A stretch of 64,000 nt of DNA from Neurospora intermedia. Lineage: Eukaryota; Ascomycota; Sordariomycetes; Sordariales; Sordariaceae. The stretch is from contig BTPP01000005.1 of NCBI GenBank assembly GCA_037102815.1, positions 1,612,001-1,676,000 on the forward strand. The letters run 5' to 3'. The notes under the pieces were generated by a model, which saw only the letters and a list, made by a program, of their open reading frames with translations, had not been told where the DNA came from and ran no database searches. Below are positions 48,401 to 60,507 of this stretch, one piece after another; the first letter of the stretch is position 1, and every line of letters begins with the position of its first letter. The position numbers and the translations under genes are program-made.

Positions 48401-51400
48401 TTAACAATAAACTATAGTATACCTTAATATAATTACCCAATTATATTAAGGTAGGTTTTAAAATTGTTAAGCGTATTAGGAAAGGTTAGTTTCTAAAAGG
48501 CCTTAATGCAGTCTTCCGTACGTTTGCGACCTTCTCCGTTAATAATACTATTTAATAATTATACCGAAGGATACCCTACGAAAGATTTATTAGTATTAAT
48601 ATAAATATAATATTTATTAAGGAGATTTATAATAATAGCTAAGTAAGCGAAGTATTCTTCTTAAATATTACTAAAAATAACAATATTATTAATATAAATA
48701 CATACGAAGGAGCGGTGCTCGAAGAATAGCCTATCTATAAATTTTTATATAAATGCCGGAGAATTCTTAAAGCTTATTAATATAATATTAAATTATTTAA
48801 GACTTTGCGGGCTAATAATTATTATATAGTTATAATATTTAATAAAAATAAGTAGTTAGTGGAAGAATCCGGCGGCGTTAAAGATTAAGAAGAATTTTTT
48901 ACCGATTATAGTATTAATAATATTTTTTTAGTCGGGCAAAGGGTATATATTAGGTATAGTAATACTATTGAACGGGCGAAGATTAATTATAGTACGCCCT
49001 TTATCGATTCTATTAATTTTTTTCTAAATAATAAATACTAGGTAAATAATGGGAATTAATTGTAATATAAATAATATTTTGCCCTAGGCGTATATTTTAT
49101 TATATTCTTTATTAAGAAATTTGCGGTCCTTAGCACTTAAGGAGTAAGGCCTAACAATCCTTCGCTAGTTCTACTATCCTTTAATTAAATTAATATATAT
49201 TTTATCTTCTTTTTTTATTAGTATAATTCCTTTATCTTTAAAAATATCGATATACTTATTTAGGAGGCTCTTAATTTATTCTAAGAATTCGGGATCCGTA
49301 TTATAAATACTAATACTTACTTCGGAAAGAATAGCTTCAATATCGACGGACTTAGTAATTCCGTAGGAAGGCACCTTAAAAGTACTTTTTTTAATAGCTT
49401 CTTCCTTTTTATCTTCGGTAGCCCTATCGATAAATATAATATATTACTCTTAAGTAAGTCCGACTTATACTTCGGGGATAAGAAAAGTTATATTTAAAGT
49501 ATTAATTAGTATAGTAGTCTCGTTAACTTTATATAATAGTCGTATAATTATACTTATTTAAGTTCCTTTAAGAATAAATATTAATTCTTCAAATTAGTTT
49601 AAATATAGTACAATTTTGTGAATTTTATTATTTACGGTAGCGTTTAATAAATAAAGATATTACGCGTAAAAATTGTAAGTAGGACGTTTACTTAGGTTAT
49701 ATTAATTATTAAATTGGGTATTATATTTTACCGGGATAATTCTTAACTACCCTCCTAATAATAGAATATTAAATTTAGTAAAAATTTCGGTAATAAGAAT
49801 ATCCTCCCCCCCTTTAATTCTTTTAGAATAGACTTTACCCTAAATTTTTATACTAAAAACCGATTTAAAAGAATATAGAGTAGTATTAAAATTTAGCTTC
49901 GCACTATAGTAGCGAAGGAAGTCTATTCTTAATAGTATATTTGGGTTTAATTTATTAATAATTAAGGTGGATATTTAGAAGTACCCGTTAATTTTAATAC
50001 TATTAACCTTTCCTTCTATATAAAAGTTAAATTCTATAATTATATCGATAATAATCTTCGAATTAATATCCTTTATAATGCTAGGCGGTACTACTTTATA
50101 TTTTATATTCGGTAAAAACTCTTCGATAAATACTTTATTTACTACTATCGATAAATAACCCGAATTAAAATATATAGTAATAATAGGTATATTGGAGTTG
50201 GATTTAATATTAACCTATAGATATAACGTAACTTTTCGCAAATTCGTTTCCTTATTCCTAAGAATAATGTCCGGAATTACCTTAATAGTTTGTCCCTTAA
50301 TAAAAGTAAGTAGCGTATATTGGTTTTTGTACCAAACCTCCAATAAATTGAACTTCCGTCTATTTATTAATATTGGTAAGCTTATTTGGATATCTACTTT
50401 CCTTAATATTCCGGCCCGGCTAAACGGCTTCCGATTATTCTTTATAGAAGTTATTCAATTATTAAACGAAGGATTGGACGACCTATAAAACGTTTAGGCC
50501 TTCTCTAAATATTTAGGAATTGCTATAAATTTAGTATTAAATAATAGATTTAATAATAGGGGTCGTATAAGCCCGTTAAAGTCGGTACTTCTAATAGGAA
50601 TTGCGTTAAGAATAACCGTTAGTTCGTTAGTTATTATACGCGAAATAATATAAAATAACGAAATACTAGGAGATAAAAGTTTATTAGGGGCTAGATAGCC
50701 GGTAAAATAAATAGAAGGTTTATTATTGTATTTAATTTTAGAAGTATCTACTATAGACTTTTCTACCTCTTCCTTAAAATCCCCAATAAAATAGTAACCT
50801 TTATTCTATAGATAGTGAACCTTATTATTTATATTAGAGTCGTCCGCGAAAATTATTATAGTAGAAGTATAAATATAACGACCGTCCTATAAAACCTAAT
50901 AGCGTTTAAATCTCTTGCCCTAATAACGTTAACGGCCGTTATTATTGCCCGATCGGCTTGTATTACGCTTATTGAACTTATCGCCAAAGTTCTTAAATCC
51001 TTTATTAAAATAAAATTTCCCGCCTAATTTATTATTAAACCTATTATTGTAGGATGAAAAGTTTTTTCGGAAAGGCTTGCTATTATTACAATTTCCCTAG
51101 AAGCTAGTATAGACGTTAGAATTATCGTCCTTATTGTTGGAGCTATTAGTAGTATAGTAAATTAATTATCTATTCTTTAATAATTCTAGGAATAAGCGGC
51201 GTATTAGGATAGCCTTCTATTTAATCCTATTAATATAGTCGCTAAGATTAATATTTTATTCCGGAGTAATATACGTAATTTATATTATAGGGTGTAGGTT
51301 ATTCTATAAGCGAATATATAGTTGGAAGTTCGAAGAATCTCCCTAAAAGCGTACGTATCTAAATAGTTGGGTCGAATAGTCGCGAAGCGCCTATATATTA

Positions 51401-53663
51401 ATCTTGTATAATTCTACGGTGAATTTATTTGTATCTAACTATTTTTGCGCTTTATACGGCTTAGTGCCGAATATAATATTAAGTATATTAAGAGTTTTAT
51501 TGAAACTACCGCGAAGGTTGTTATATTCCTCCTTAGAGAGGGTAAAATTCTACTAGTATAGTACTATACCGCGGAATAGTTAATTAAGGTTATTAACGAA
51601 AATTTAGCGTTTTTCTAAGTAATTCTTTAAATATCCTTTAAATATATTATCGAATCCGTAAAAAGTAGTATAAATATTAACTTTACTATCTTAGTATATA
51701 CCCTTCTTCATTTTATTAAATTCTATATTAGGGAAGTATATTTTAATATCTAAAATTTTGAAAGGTTCTTCCTTAATTAATTAACAACTATTTATATTAA
51801 CCCTAAAGATAAAGTTAGTAAGAGTTTAATTCCGATCTTCCAATTCTTCGATGCAATTGTATAAATTCTTAAGTATTTTGCGAAGTGCCGAATTGTCTAT
51901 TATTGTATTGTCGCTATTAGCTTTAATCGATAGAATAGAAATATTAGAACTAACGTTAAAGCGTATAGTTTGTAGGTTACTAGTAGGATAAACGTTCTAG
52001 CGGAAGGTTGAATATATAGAAGGAATAAGAACTTTTAGAGTAATTGAAGGAAAGTAACTACCGTTATTTAAAACTATAAATAATAATCCTTATTATTCTG
52101 CTTACTTTTCGCTTACTGGAGCCTAATCTATTAACTCTTTAAAGTTTATCCGTAGAGTTTAATTAAAGATGTTACGGCCGATAGTAAGAATTAATATATA
52201 TTTGCGAAAGTAAATAGGAAGTTAATTAATATTTTTAAATAGGGGTTGCCGGTTAATATAATTAATATAAAGATTTTTTATTTAATTAACTAAATTAGCG
52301 GTATTATACAAATCTTTAACGTTTATTATAACCGTTTTGCTAGTAGGATTAATAAAATTACTAGAGCGTTAATTATAATAAATAGTAGGATTCTTATAAA
52401 GCTGAGAGGCGTTACGCCTAACGGTAGCGGGCGTTGGGAGACTAAAACCGGGCTTTATATTATTTTAAACTAAGTATATAATATTATAGACCGGTTGGTA
52501 AAGTAAAGTAAATAATTCGGAGATTTACTTCCGGTCTTTACATTATATTAAGTAAAGTATATAGTATTTTAATTTAAATTAATAGGGTGTATAGGAAAGT
52601 AGTTAGTAAGAACTATTCCTGGATATTATTTTACTTATTCCTATTATTACTTCTACGCTAAGTATAAAAGAATTTCAGTTTGTACGAAATTTCTAAAATG
52701 TTTGGTAGTAGGATTGGTAGCCAATTATTAAATAATATTAGTAGCGATTTTAATGACCGAGTTTATTTGTAAAACTATTAATTCTATAGGCGAAAAAGGT
52801 CGTTGAATCGGGCCTAACTAAATATATTACTTAGTAGGCATAGGTAATAAGGAAGGCAGTATAGGAATTTACGCTAGGTTAATAAGGGTTGGTATATTAA
52901 TTATTCTAATAGTATTTAAAAAGTTTATTAGAAAAGAGTAAATATTTATATTACTAATACTAGGGGGAATAAGTATTTAAGTAGTAATATTAATAGTAGC
53001 GTTACTTATTTTAATTCGGGCTATAAATTATTTCTAATTCTTCTTTTATAGCTACAACGATACTCCTTCTTTAATTGTAAAAGGTTAAATTTAGTATATT
53101 AGAATAGGATAATTGGCAACCAATTAATAATATTTATATAAGACTTATTGAATTTCATAGTTTATTGCGTCTAAATTAATAATTTATCCCCTATTATAAA
53201 TATTATTACTAATATTAGTAGCCTAATTAGGTTTAATTTCAATATAACCGGTTTCTCTATTTAAATATAATTATACTACTTTAATAAATAGTTCGGCGGT
53301 TAGAAATTGAAATCTTTCCTTATAGTAAAGTTGTAGCTTGTAAATAGTAAATTTAATGATTTAACGTACTTTACGTATTAGACTTTCCTTCTAAAGGTTA
53401 AAAGCTACTTAGAGGTTTGCTTAATCGGTCTTCGATATTATTCAATTTGGCTTTTAGATTTAAATAAGTAGTAATAAAGTAGTAAAAAAAAGGGGACTCC
53501 GAGGAATAAAAGTATAAGTATTTAGTTTAAAAGGGTAAAGGTTGAATAATAGTTGAGAAATTTAATAAATTATTATTAGATTCTAACGTATTTCCCCCTT
53601 CGACGAAAGGAAGAGATGTAAAGAATGATGAGGTCGGTTTGAAATTGAATTGTAGGTACTATT

Positions 53664-54002
53664 TATTATGCGAAGATGTACTTTATAAGTAATAATAATA
53701 GAGAATAATAGAATAAGCAATTGGTTGCTGGATAGAGTAATAGTACGTAACGATTAACGATAGTCTTATTAAAGGAAGCTAAAGACAAGACCTATCGCGA
53801 GCCTCAACCTAGGACTTCGTATACGATTTTACTGAGTGTGAGCAAGATAGATATAAGGTTAGTATAATATAAATTAATAATCCGTTAATTTTGATAGAGG
53901 TTGACGGGACGAGTACTCTTATATGATAGACTATACGCTCTAACGAGCAGCTGCTATAACAAGACAGAGCATTTAGGTATCTACTAAGAATGCCCTATAA
54001 CA
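53664..54002 (-). repeat. right (5') LTR
   Basis: 339 bp, the same length as the left LTR and gap-free against it, ending TGCCCTATAACA. It is the 5' LTR for the minus-strand element. The mutated positions differ in patches between the two LTRs: some stretches are more decayed on the left, others on the right. Confidence 0.92.
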
Positions 54003-54007
54003 TTTAT
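54003..54007. repeat. right 5-bp target-site duplication (TTTAT)
   Basis: Matches TTTAT at 42752-42756 on the other side of the LTR element. Confidence 0.85.
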
Positions 54008-56728
54008 ATAATAATACTAAAATATTAGAAACCCCTCTCTTTTATTATAAATTAATTCGTAATATTATTATCCCTCGCTAGGACCGCTAGTAGTAGTACT
54101 ACCCGCTATAAAAGTAAGAATTCTAGTAACGCTATATTCGAATATAATATTAAATCGCAGGTCTAAAATATATACTAGTTAATTAAATTATAATAATAGG
54201 GGTTAAAAAGTATATTTACCGTAGTTTAACTACATTACTAATACCGTATACTTAGTTTTAAGGAAGTCTTTAATACCGTCCCTAAATACTGTATAGAGGT
54301 TGTAATTAAACCCTAGCTTCGTAAACTATTCTACCGGCTACTTTTTAAGCGTAAGTATATTAGGCGGCGCTTCTTTATTCCGGAGCTTATTCCTCAAAGC
54401 GAATAAAGTTCTATATATTAGTACTACTTTAATTATTAATTTAATATAGTAATATTTATAGAACGCCTTAAAGAATTCGGTAATAATCTTTTTAACCGGC
54501 TAATTAAGCGGGGCGGGGGGTAGTAATAATAAATAAAGACCGAAAATTGAAGGTATAGATGGATATAATATAAATAATTCTCTAATCTCTACCGGGGATT
54601 TTCTAATCTCCTCCTTACCCTTATCCTCCTCGCCTACTATTAATAGTAATATAATTAACGGCGGTACTAGTAGTTAAATAGAGATTGTAATTACTATAAA
54701 AATAGGAAGAAGGTTAGTATTAATATTAGTACGCCTAGTAGCGAAAGTCTTGTAGTCGGTCGGGTACTTATAGAATATAATAGTAAAATATTCTAATAGC
54801 GTATATGAATCGATAGTTACCGTTTTACTTAATAGAAGGAGAACGCCCGCTATATTATAATTATAGCCGCTAGTAATTACTAAATTAGTAATAAAGCTAC
54901 TAGTAATATAGGGTAATTAAATTTAAGGGTATAGAAAGTAGGGAAGGAAGTATTAGTATAGTAGTAAATATAGCGGGTATAGAGGAGGAGGGTATAGTTA
55001 GTATAAACTTTTAAAATCGTCCTTCCTTAGTATAGCTTACAATAGACTATTTATAGTCTCTATATTAGTACTACTATTACTACTATTAATATTATTAATA
55101 ATATTAATATTAACCGGTAGACTATCGCTTCCTCCCTTATATCTACTACCGCTATTACTAATATTAAAGGCGGCTACTACCTTATTGCCTAATATATTTC
55201 GTACTAACTCAAATAGTAGGCTAGTTACCGTAGCCTTCCCTAGCGATATAGTACGTACCTACTTACCTATATTTTTAATATTAAAATTATAATAAATTAT
55301 ATTCCTATTTATAATATAGTATATTTAATATTTAATAGCTTTATTATAATTCTTATACTTATAGCCAAAACCGTATACCTATACTTATACTAACTCTTAA
55401 TATATAGTACTATATAGCTTTACCTCCGTATACTCCTCTCGCTATCGGTCCTCCTCTAAATTCTTCTTAATTTCTATTAGTATAATATTTATTATAACGT
55501 ACTTAGACTTCTTAGTACCGGTTAGAGTCTATAACCCTTATAACAATAGTATATTGACCGTTTGTAGGGTTGGAATAATAAAAGGATTAATTAAACTACG
55601 AGAGGGGGTAGGAATAGAAGGTATATTACTATAGAAGGATAAAGTAACGGATATTTTACTAATAAGCAGGTCGACTAACCGAAATTTAAATAATATAATA
55701 AAATAATAGTACTAGCTAATATAGTAGAGGTACAACTTTATAATAGTCTTATACTTAAAATTATTATACTCGTTATAAAAATCCCTCCTAGAAATAATCT
55801 TATTATATATAATAACCCGGGCGCGGCGGTTATTATAAGTAGCGGCGGTATATATAATATTATATAAAGTAATTAACTATTTTATCCCTATAACTATATT
55901 ATCGTTAATAACGTTTTATATATAACTTTACTATATATATATAATCTCTCCAAATAATAACGTTCTAAATTACTATTCGCAGAACTCGCCATTATTTTAC
56001 TCGACTTTAACCTCTTAAAATAAACTAAAATCTTCAATAGGGGGTAGTTTATTACGGCTAATAGTAATATATAAACCGACTATATTAAATTAAACCTATA
56101 TTGAATTAGAGTATTAGGAATACAGTAGCGGCGGCGGTAGTACTAAAACGACCGGTTTACGGGTAGTGTAGAGCTAAACTAGTAGTATTGAAGTAATTAG
56201 TTTAGTTAGGGAAGCTATATTGCTATCGTCGTCGCCCGATAAACAAAATAAAATATTGAAAGCCCGCTTCTTAGGGGTAAAGTAGACGGAGAACTATTAT
56301 TCGACCTTATTATCGTCGTTAGAATTTTTATTACTATTAAAAATTTTAACGGGCATTATAAATTTAAAGAGGAATAATAGTAATTCTAAAACTAACTCTA
56401 ATTCTAATTCTAGCGTAATAGCTTTCCCCTTTTTAACGGTAATCTTTTTAATAGTAGCCTTTTTAGTAGCGACCTTCTTAATAATAATCTTAATAGGAAT
56501 AGCCTTCTTCTTAAATAAAGCAATCTTAAGAATAATTTTAGTAGACTACTTAGCTTTATAATTCTTCTTTCTAGGGTAGGAGGAGGCGCGTTGTAGAATT
56601 ATTAGAATTATTAGGCTAGGATCTTCCTAGTTTTAACCGTCGTCGAAGTAGACTATTAGCGTACTACTTCAAATATAGGATCGCTTTACACCGGCGGGTT
56701 TTAAATTAAGAATTATCTTAAGAGGCAT
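54008..56728 (-). other. unidentified RIP-mutated coding trace
   Basis: On the minus strand a decayed coding sequence can be followed leftwards from an ATG at 56728. It opens MPLKIILNLKPAGVKRSYI and runs into a strongly Lys-rich stretch near 56.4-56.5 kb (KKVATKKATIKKITVKK). Further downstream, near 55.3-55.8 kb, a second well-kept stretch contains RRDFYNEYNNFKYKT. Many breaks interrupt it. I recognise no transposase, reverse transcriptase, polymerase or host family. It was contiguous with the Tc1-type remains before the LTR element inserted, but it faces the opposite way, so it may be a different element or a decayed duplicated gene. It is treated as a fossil. Confidence 0.5.
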
Positions 56729-56849
56729 TATCGTAATGGATTTAATTAATTACTAGTATTTTAATTACTTTACACATTGAAATAGCTTCAAAATAATATA
56801 GAAATTATTGTGAAATAATGAATTTTAACGAAGTTGTACAATACAGAAG

Positions 56850-56922
56850 TGCGGTGTGTGTGTGTGTGTGTGTGCACGCACACACCTCTTGCCAAGACTG
56901 CACAGGCGATTGAGTGTGGGAA
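56850..56922 (-). repeat. right arm of the inverted repeat flanking the island
   Basis: The 73-bp reverse-complement copy of 41278-41346 holds (CA)10 where the left arm has (CA)8, plus one G/A difference. It ends 173 bp before the alf1 start codon. DNA outside the arm (AATGGCGCC) does not match the DNA outside the left arm beyond the shared TT/AA. Confidence 0.93.
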
Positions 56923-57095
56923 TGGCGCCTGTAGGTAGTGTAGTGTCCATACCTGACCTCTGTTCCCCATCGCCGTCATCTGGTCAAATGAACTTCTCCT
57001 TGCGCCCAAACTTTGCCCAAACCCCGTTGTCACTCCTAGACATCTATCATCATATATCTCACTAGCCAAAGCTTCACGCAAAGCTACCTGTCAAC

Positions 57096-57875
57096 ATGTC
57101 GGACGTTCCTATGTACGTGACGTCGGAGTATTCCTCCTCGGAACGTCGCATCACGCCCTCATGGTCCATCGCCCAGCTAAAGACCAAGATGGAGCCTATC
57201 ACGGGCATTCCCCCTTCCTCGCAGCGCATCACCCTCAAGACCTTGACGAATGAAACCATTCCGATTGAAGCAGCGGACGAGGAGACTACGTATTTGCAGA
57301 ACTATCCTCTGGCACCCTATGCAGAGTTCCAAGTGAGACTGGCTCATCCCGACGTTTTGTCAAGAGAGCCAATGCTGACTATGCGCTAGATCACCGACCT
57401 GCGACCTCCCTCGGCGAGGCCCAACTTCAACGCCGCTGGCGTGGACAAGTATGTGATGCCAGAGGAACAGTACGAGAAAAAGACCGATTCAGTTCTGGCC
57501 TGGAAGAAGGCCCAAAAGCTCGGACGCTTCGACCCCAACGCTCCAAGCCATGAGCAAGCCAAGATCGCTGCGTTTGCCAAGGAAGTCGAACAACGCGGAA
57601 TCGAGGTTGGAAAGCGATGCAGAGTTGGCCAAGATGACACGAGAAGGGGCGTGGTCAAGTACGTGGGTGAGGTCAAGGAGATCCCGGGCAGCATCGGTGC
57701 TTGGATTGGGGTTCACCTGGACGAGCCAGTGGGCAAGAATGATGGAAGTATTGGAGGAACTCGGTACTGGGGCGAAGAGTCTCAACTCAAGCATGGCGTC
57801 TTCGTCAGGCCGGACCGAGTCGAGGTTGGCGACTTCCCCATCGTGGACGATCTCGAAGATATGGAGGAGATTTGA
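57096..57875 (+). CDS. alf1: tubulin-folding cofactor B (Alf1)
   Basis: Two exons, 57096-57332 and 57390-57875, give 240 residues. The N-terminal half is the ubiquitin-like domain of cofactor B (YVTSEYSSSERRITPSWSIA, with ITLKTLTNETIPIEAADEE). A linker follows with VMPEEQYEKKTDSVLAWKK. The C-terminal CAP-Gly domain (about residues 150-225) shows GKRCRV, the signature GKNDGS and a GTRYW motif. The protein ends DLEDMEEI, an acidic tail of the kind recognised by CAP-Gly/tubulin partners. It acts in the cytosol with cofactor E on alpha-tubulin folding and dissociation. The length equals family members. The intron has a GTGAGA donor and a CTGAC branch site. Its promoter is squeezed into about 170 bp between the start codon and the inverted repeat that ends the RIP island. 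Confidence 0.95.
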
Positions 57876-60507
57876 AAAAAGTCAACATTTACTTACCACT
57901 ACCTGTACCGGCCCCCACACTTCGGAACCCCTACCTTCTAGCTACGCCCTTACCGATATCCCACCCGTGTATCCGTTTCGGATGCACCGATCAGGCGGAG
58001 GGGTGACGGAGATCCGGGTAGCCGGCGTATAACGTCAGGTGATTCTGTCTGGCTTGCTCGTACTTGGACTGCAAGGGTAGCGACAAAGATGGCATCTTGT
58101 TATCCATGGGTGCTTCTCTAGCTCAAGGCACGCCGGTCGATGGTCGCCTCTTCTGGACAAGATGTGGTCAATTGCCTTGGAACCGCACAACATTCCTCTC
58201 CATCCCCACGATGAGACATTTTGATACTGATTGATGAATGATGGAAGAAATTTATCTCGAGTTTCCCTTTACGACACCTTTCCACCGCCAGTGCGCACCC
58301 GGTAGTACATGGAGTTCAGAAACCACCCGCTCATCCACAATGTTGAACACAGCAAGACCCTTGATGTCGCTTGATCAAAGCCAATCGAGCCGACTCAAGA
58401 CGATATCAAGAAGAGAAAGAAAAAGTGCTCCGTCAATACTGTGGTCTGTGGTTATCCGAGCCCATATTGCGTGACGATTTCACCGCATGGATTCTCGATG
58501 CTCTCGCAAAGGTTTATGCGAGTAAAAAGGGTCAATGCCCGTCAACCAAAGTCTTCACCCCTTACAAACATGCAATTTACATCCATGTCAGTTCAACGGA
58601 ATGGAAGCTTCCACGAAGCCATGGAAGGCGCCACAGGGCTAATTAACTGCAGCCATCCACCTAACTCAACATTCTCGAACTATGGGACTTTGGGTCCGCT
58701 CCGTTTGTTTGAAGCAGCGATCCGAAGTTTATCGCCACGTCCCTTGTTGTATCAGTTTTTATGTCTGACGACAGTCAGTATACTATGCTTACCACTTTAG
58801 TAAATGATGGGTAAGCGGCTGGCCTCGATAGGTGATTAAGCTGCGCCAATACGTTCCGAGCAAGCCGAAGATTTTGTGGCATAACGGATTAGGCAAATGA
58901 AACGAGAAACATGACCGCGTCGAACTTGACGGCAACGTGTTCCTCGACGAGACTAGACTGGTGAAAACCAAGCCGTTCACAAGTCTAACTCTCAACTTCT
59001 CCGGTACAGTCGGCAGAATGTTGAATGCGACAAGAATCACATTGTCAAACACCTCGCAACTAGCGATCAGTCATCCAGATATAGAGTTCGGAAGAGGCAA
59101 AGCAACGTCTAACGCTCGAGTTATTGGATGACAGAGGTAGAAAGGGGGACCTGAGCTGTTTGTGGTGTTGAGTCTGCCTGACACCACGCCGGGGTAGTGC
59201 CTGCCTTGCGCAGATATTGCGAAATGATGAGCGCTAAAACCGATTTCGGTGTCACAGACACGGGGGAAACACCAAACATGCCTCTGCCCTACATGTACGG
59301 CGATAGCACAGCGAATCTCCGCATTCTCTTCACAATTGCGGCATCCAGTGTTTTCAACGGCCGCGGGTCACGGAGCCATCGAAGAGGTGCCTGTCTTGAC
59401 CTTGGGGCCCATGGGATGTGAACAAAAATGCTTCAGTTCTAGGTTCGGATTGAGTAAGTTCGGTCACACTACTGAACGCATTTGGTGTTCGTCGACTTTG
59501 AGTTGCACTCGCAGTCAGATGATTGGATAGACGGACGATGCGACTACCGAGCGGTGTTTCCAATGCGTTGCCCATCTTCGCTTCCCTAGGTAAGTAACAC
59601 GCCCTAGCACTGCCCCGGCCTACACGCAGTCCAACCTCAAGCTCTAACAGGATGCCCATTCATACGGCACACCATCTGTCGCATCCCACTCTGAATTATT
59701 TACAACGAAACACAAGCCTACGAGGCCACGGACTGTCAACCCTTACACACGCCTAGATCCTCGGGCGAATTAGAGCGTATCAGCCGCTGTTGATACTGTA
59801 GTGTCGGCAATCCTGCCAACTGCAACGCCGCCGTGCCGTCGATCCATTCATTGTGTTGTTAGGAGCCAAGTCGAAGAAGCCAAGAGTCAGCCAAGCTTCC
59901 AAGCTTGGGGATACCACCTACCTGTACTACTCTACCTACCTTGCCGTCAGCGCTTGCCCTGCACGTGGCCCGGCGGCCTTGTAAACACTACAGGTGTAGT
60001 GTACCTCGCTCGCTATCTGGCCTCCGCTCCGTCCGTCCACTTCCTTTTTCACTTTCTTGCATCTAAAACGAACGTCTGACGGGACCTACCAGAACAGCGC
60101 TTCAGCGTCTCTCCTTTTACGCTAGATAACATTTTCGCAAATACTCTTTGGCGCAACCTACCTATACAACTGTCCTCAGCCCCATCTCATCTCATCACCT
60201 CAAAAGGGCATTGCGTCGCATATCAACACTACAAGCCGCCGCGGGGCGATCCCCAAGACCGATTAATTCCAAATCATCAATTTCAACCCAGCGTGACGGC
60301 GCAGCCATGTTCTGTCCTTCCTGTCCGTCTCATACCTAAGGTACACGGAGATGTGAGACTCCTGGTCTCTTAGTCTAGACACCCAGGACCCGGCCCTTAT
60401 TATCAGGCGTCTCTCATCCTCCCCAACCAGCAAGAATTCGGATTGTCGCATCGTGGATTCGGACCCTCCCTTTCATTATCGCATCACCTCTACTTGAAAA
60501 CCTAAAC
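57876..60507. other. intergenic region between alf1 and the RING gene
   Basis: No gene is supported in 2.6 kb. It contains the alf1 3' flank and the promoter/leader of the RING gene, with TACCTACC-type motifs near 59920-59945 and 60155. Open frames are short and unremarkable. Confidence 0.5.

Larger units (their letters stand above)
42757..54002 (-). mobile_element. Ty3/gypsy chromovirus-type LTR retrotransposon, fossil
   Basis: A whole-length but heavily broken element of 11,246 bp (dozens of breaks, RIP-type), oriented on the minus strand. It has 339-bp LTRs at both ends and a 5-bp target duplication. A purine tract (GAGGGGGAGA on the minus strand, 43097-43106) abuts the left LTR, which is therefore the 3' LTR. 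From right to left, traces of gag with a zinc-knuckle region lie at about 52.6-50.7 kb, protease at about 50.3-49.9, reverse transcriptase at about 49.3-48.5 (landmark GFKNSPAF is not fully preserved), RNase H at about 48.4-47.9, integrase at about 47.7-46.4 and a C-terminal chromodomain at about 46.26-46.06. Domain order and chromodomain identify a chromovirus (Metaviridae). A further coding trace lies 3' of pol. Age cannot be read from LTR divergence because RIP acts within few generations. Confidence 0.92.
41347..56849. other. RIP-mutated A+T-rich island with nested transposons
   Basis: About 15.5 kb of strongly A+T-rich, TpA-dense DNA in which CpA and TpG are scarce by eye. No long open frame is present, in contrast to the flanks. 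It has three parts: Tc1-type DNA-transposon remains on the left, an LTR retrotransposon in the middle, and an unidentified coding trace on the right. The boundaries are sharp. Such islands are the usual product of RIP acting on repeats and in Neurospora-type fungi are normally DNA-methylated heterochromatin. That last point is family knowledge and not visible in the sequence. Confidence 0.92.

Noticed and set aside
56856-56877. (CA)n/(TG)n tracts as telomere-like or origin signals
   Set aside because: Plain microsatellite within the inverted-repeat arms; no telomeric TTAGGG units.
41278-56922. One giant DNA transposon with the flanking repeats as its terminal inverted repeats
   Set aside because: The arms are not RIP-mutated, no target duplication is visible, and the interior is explained at least partly by independent elements. 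Kept as a finding, not called.
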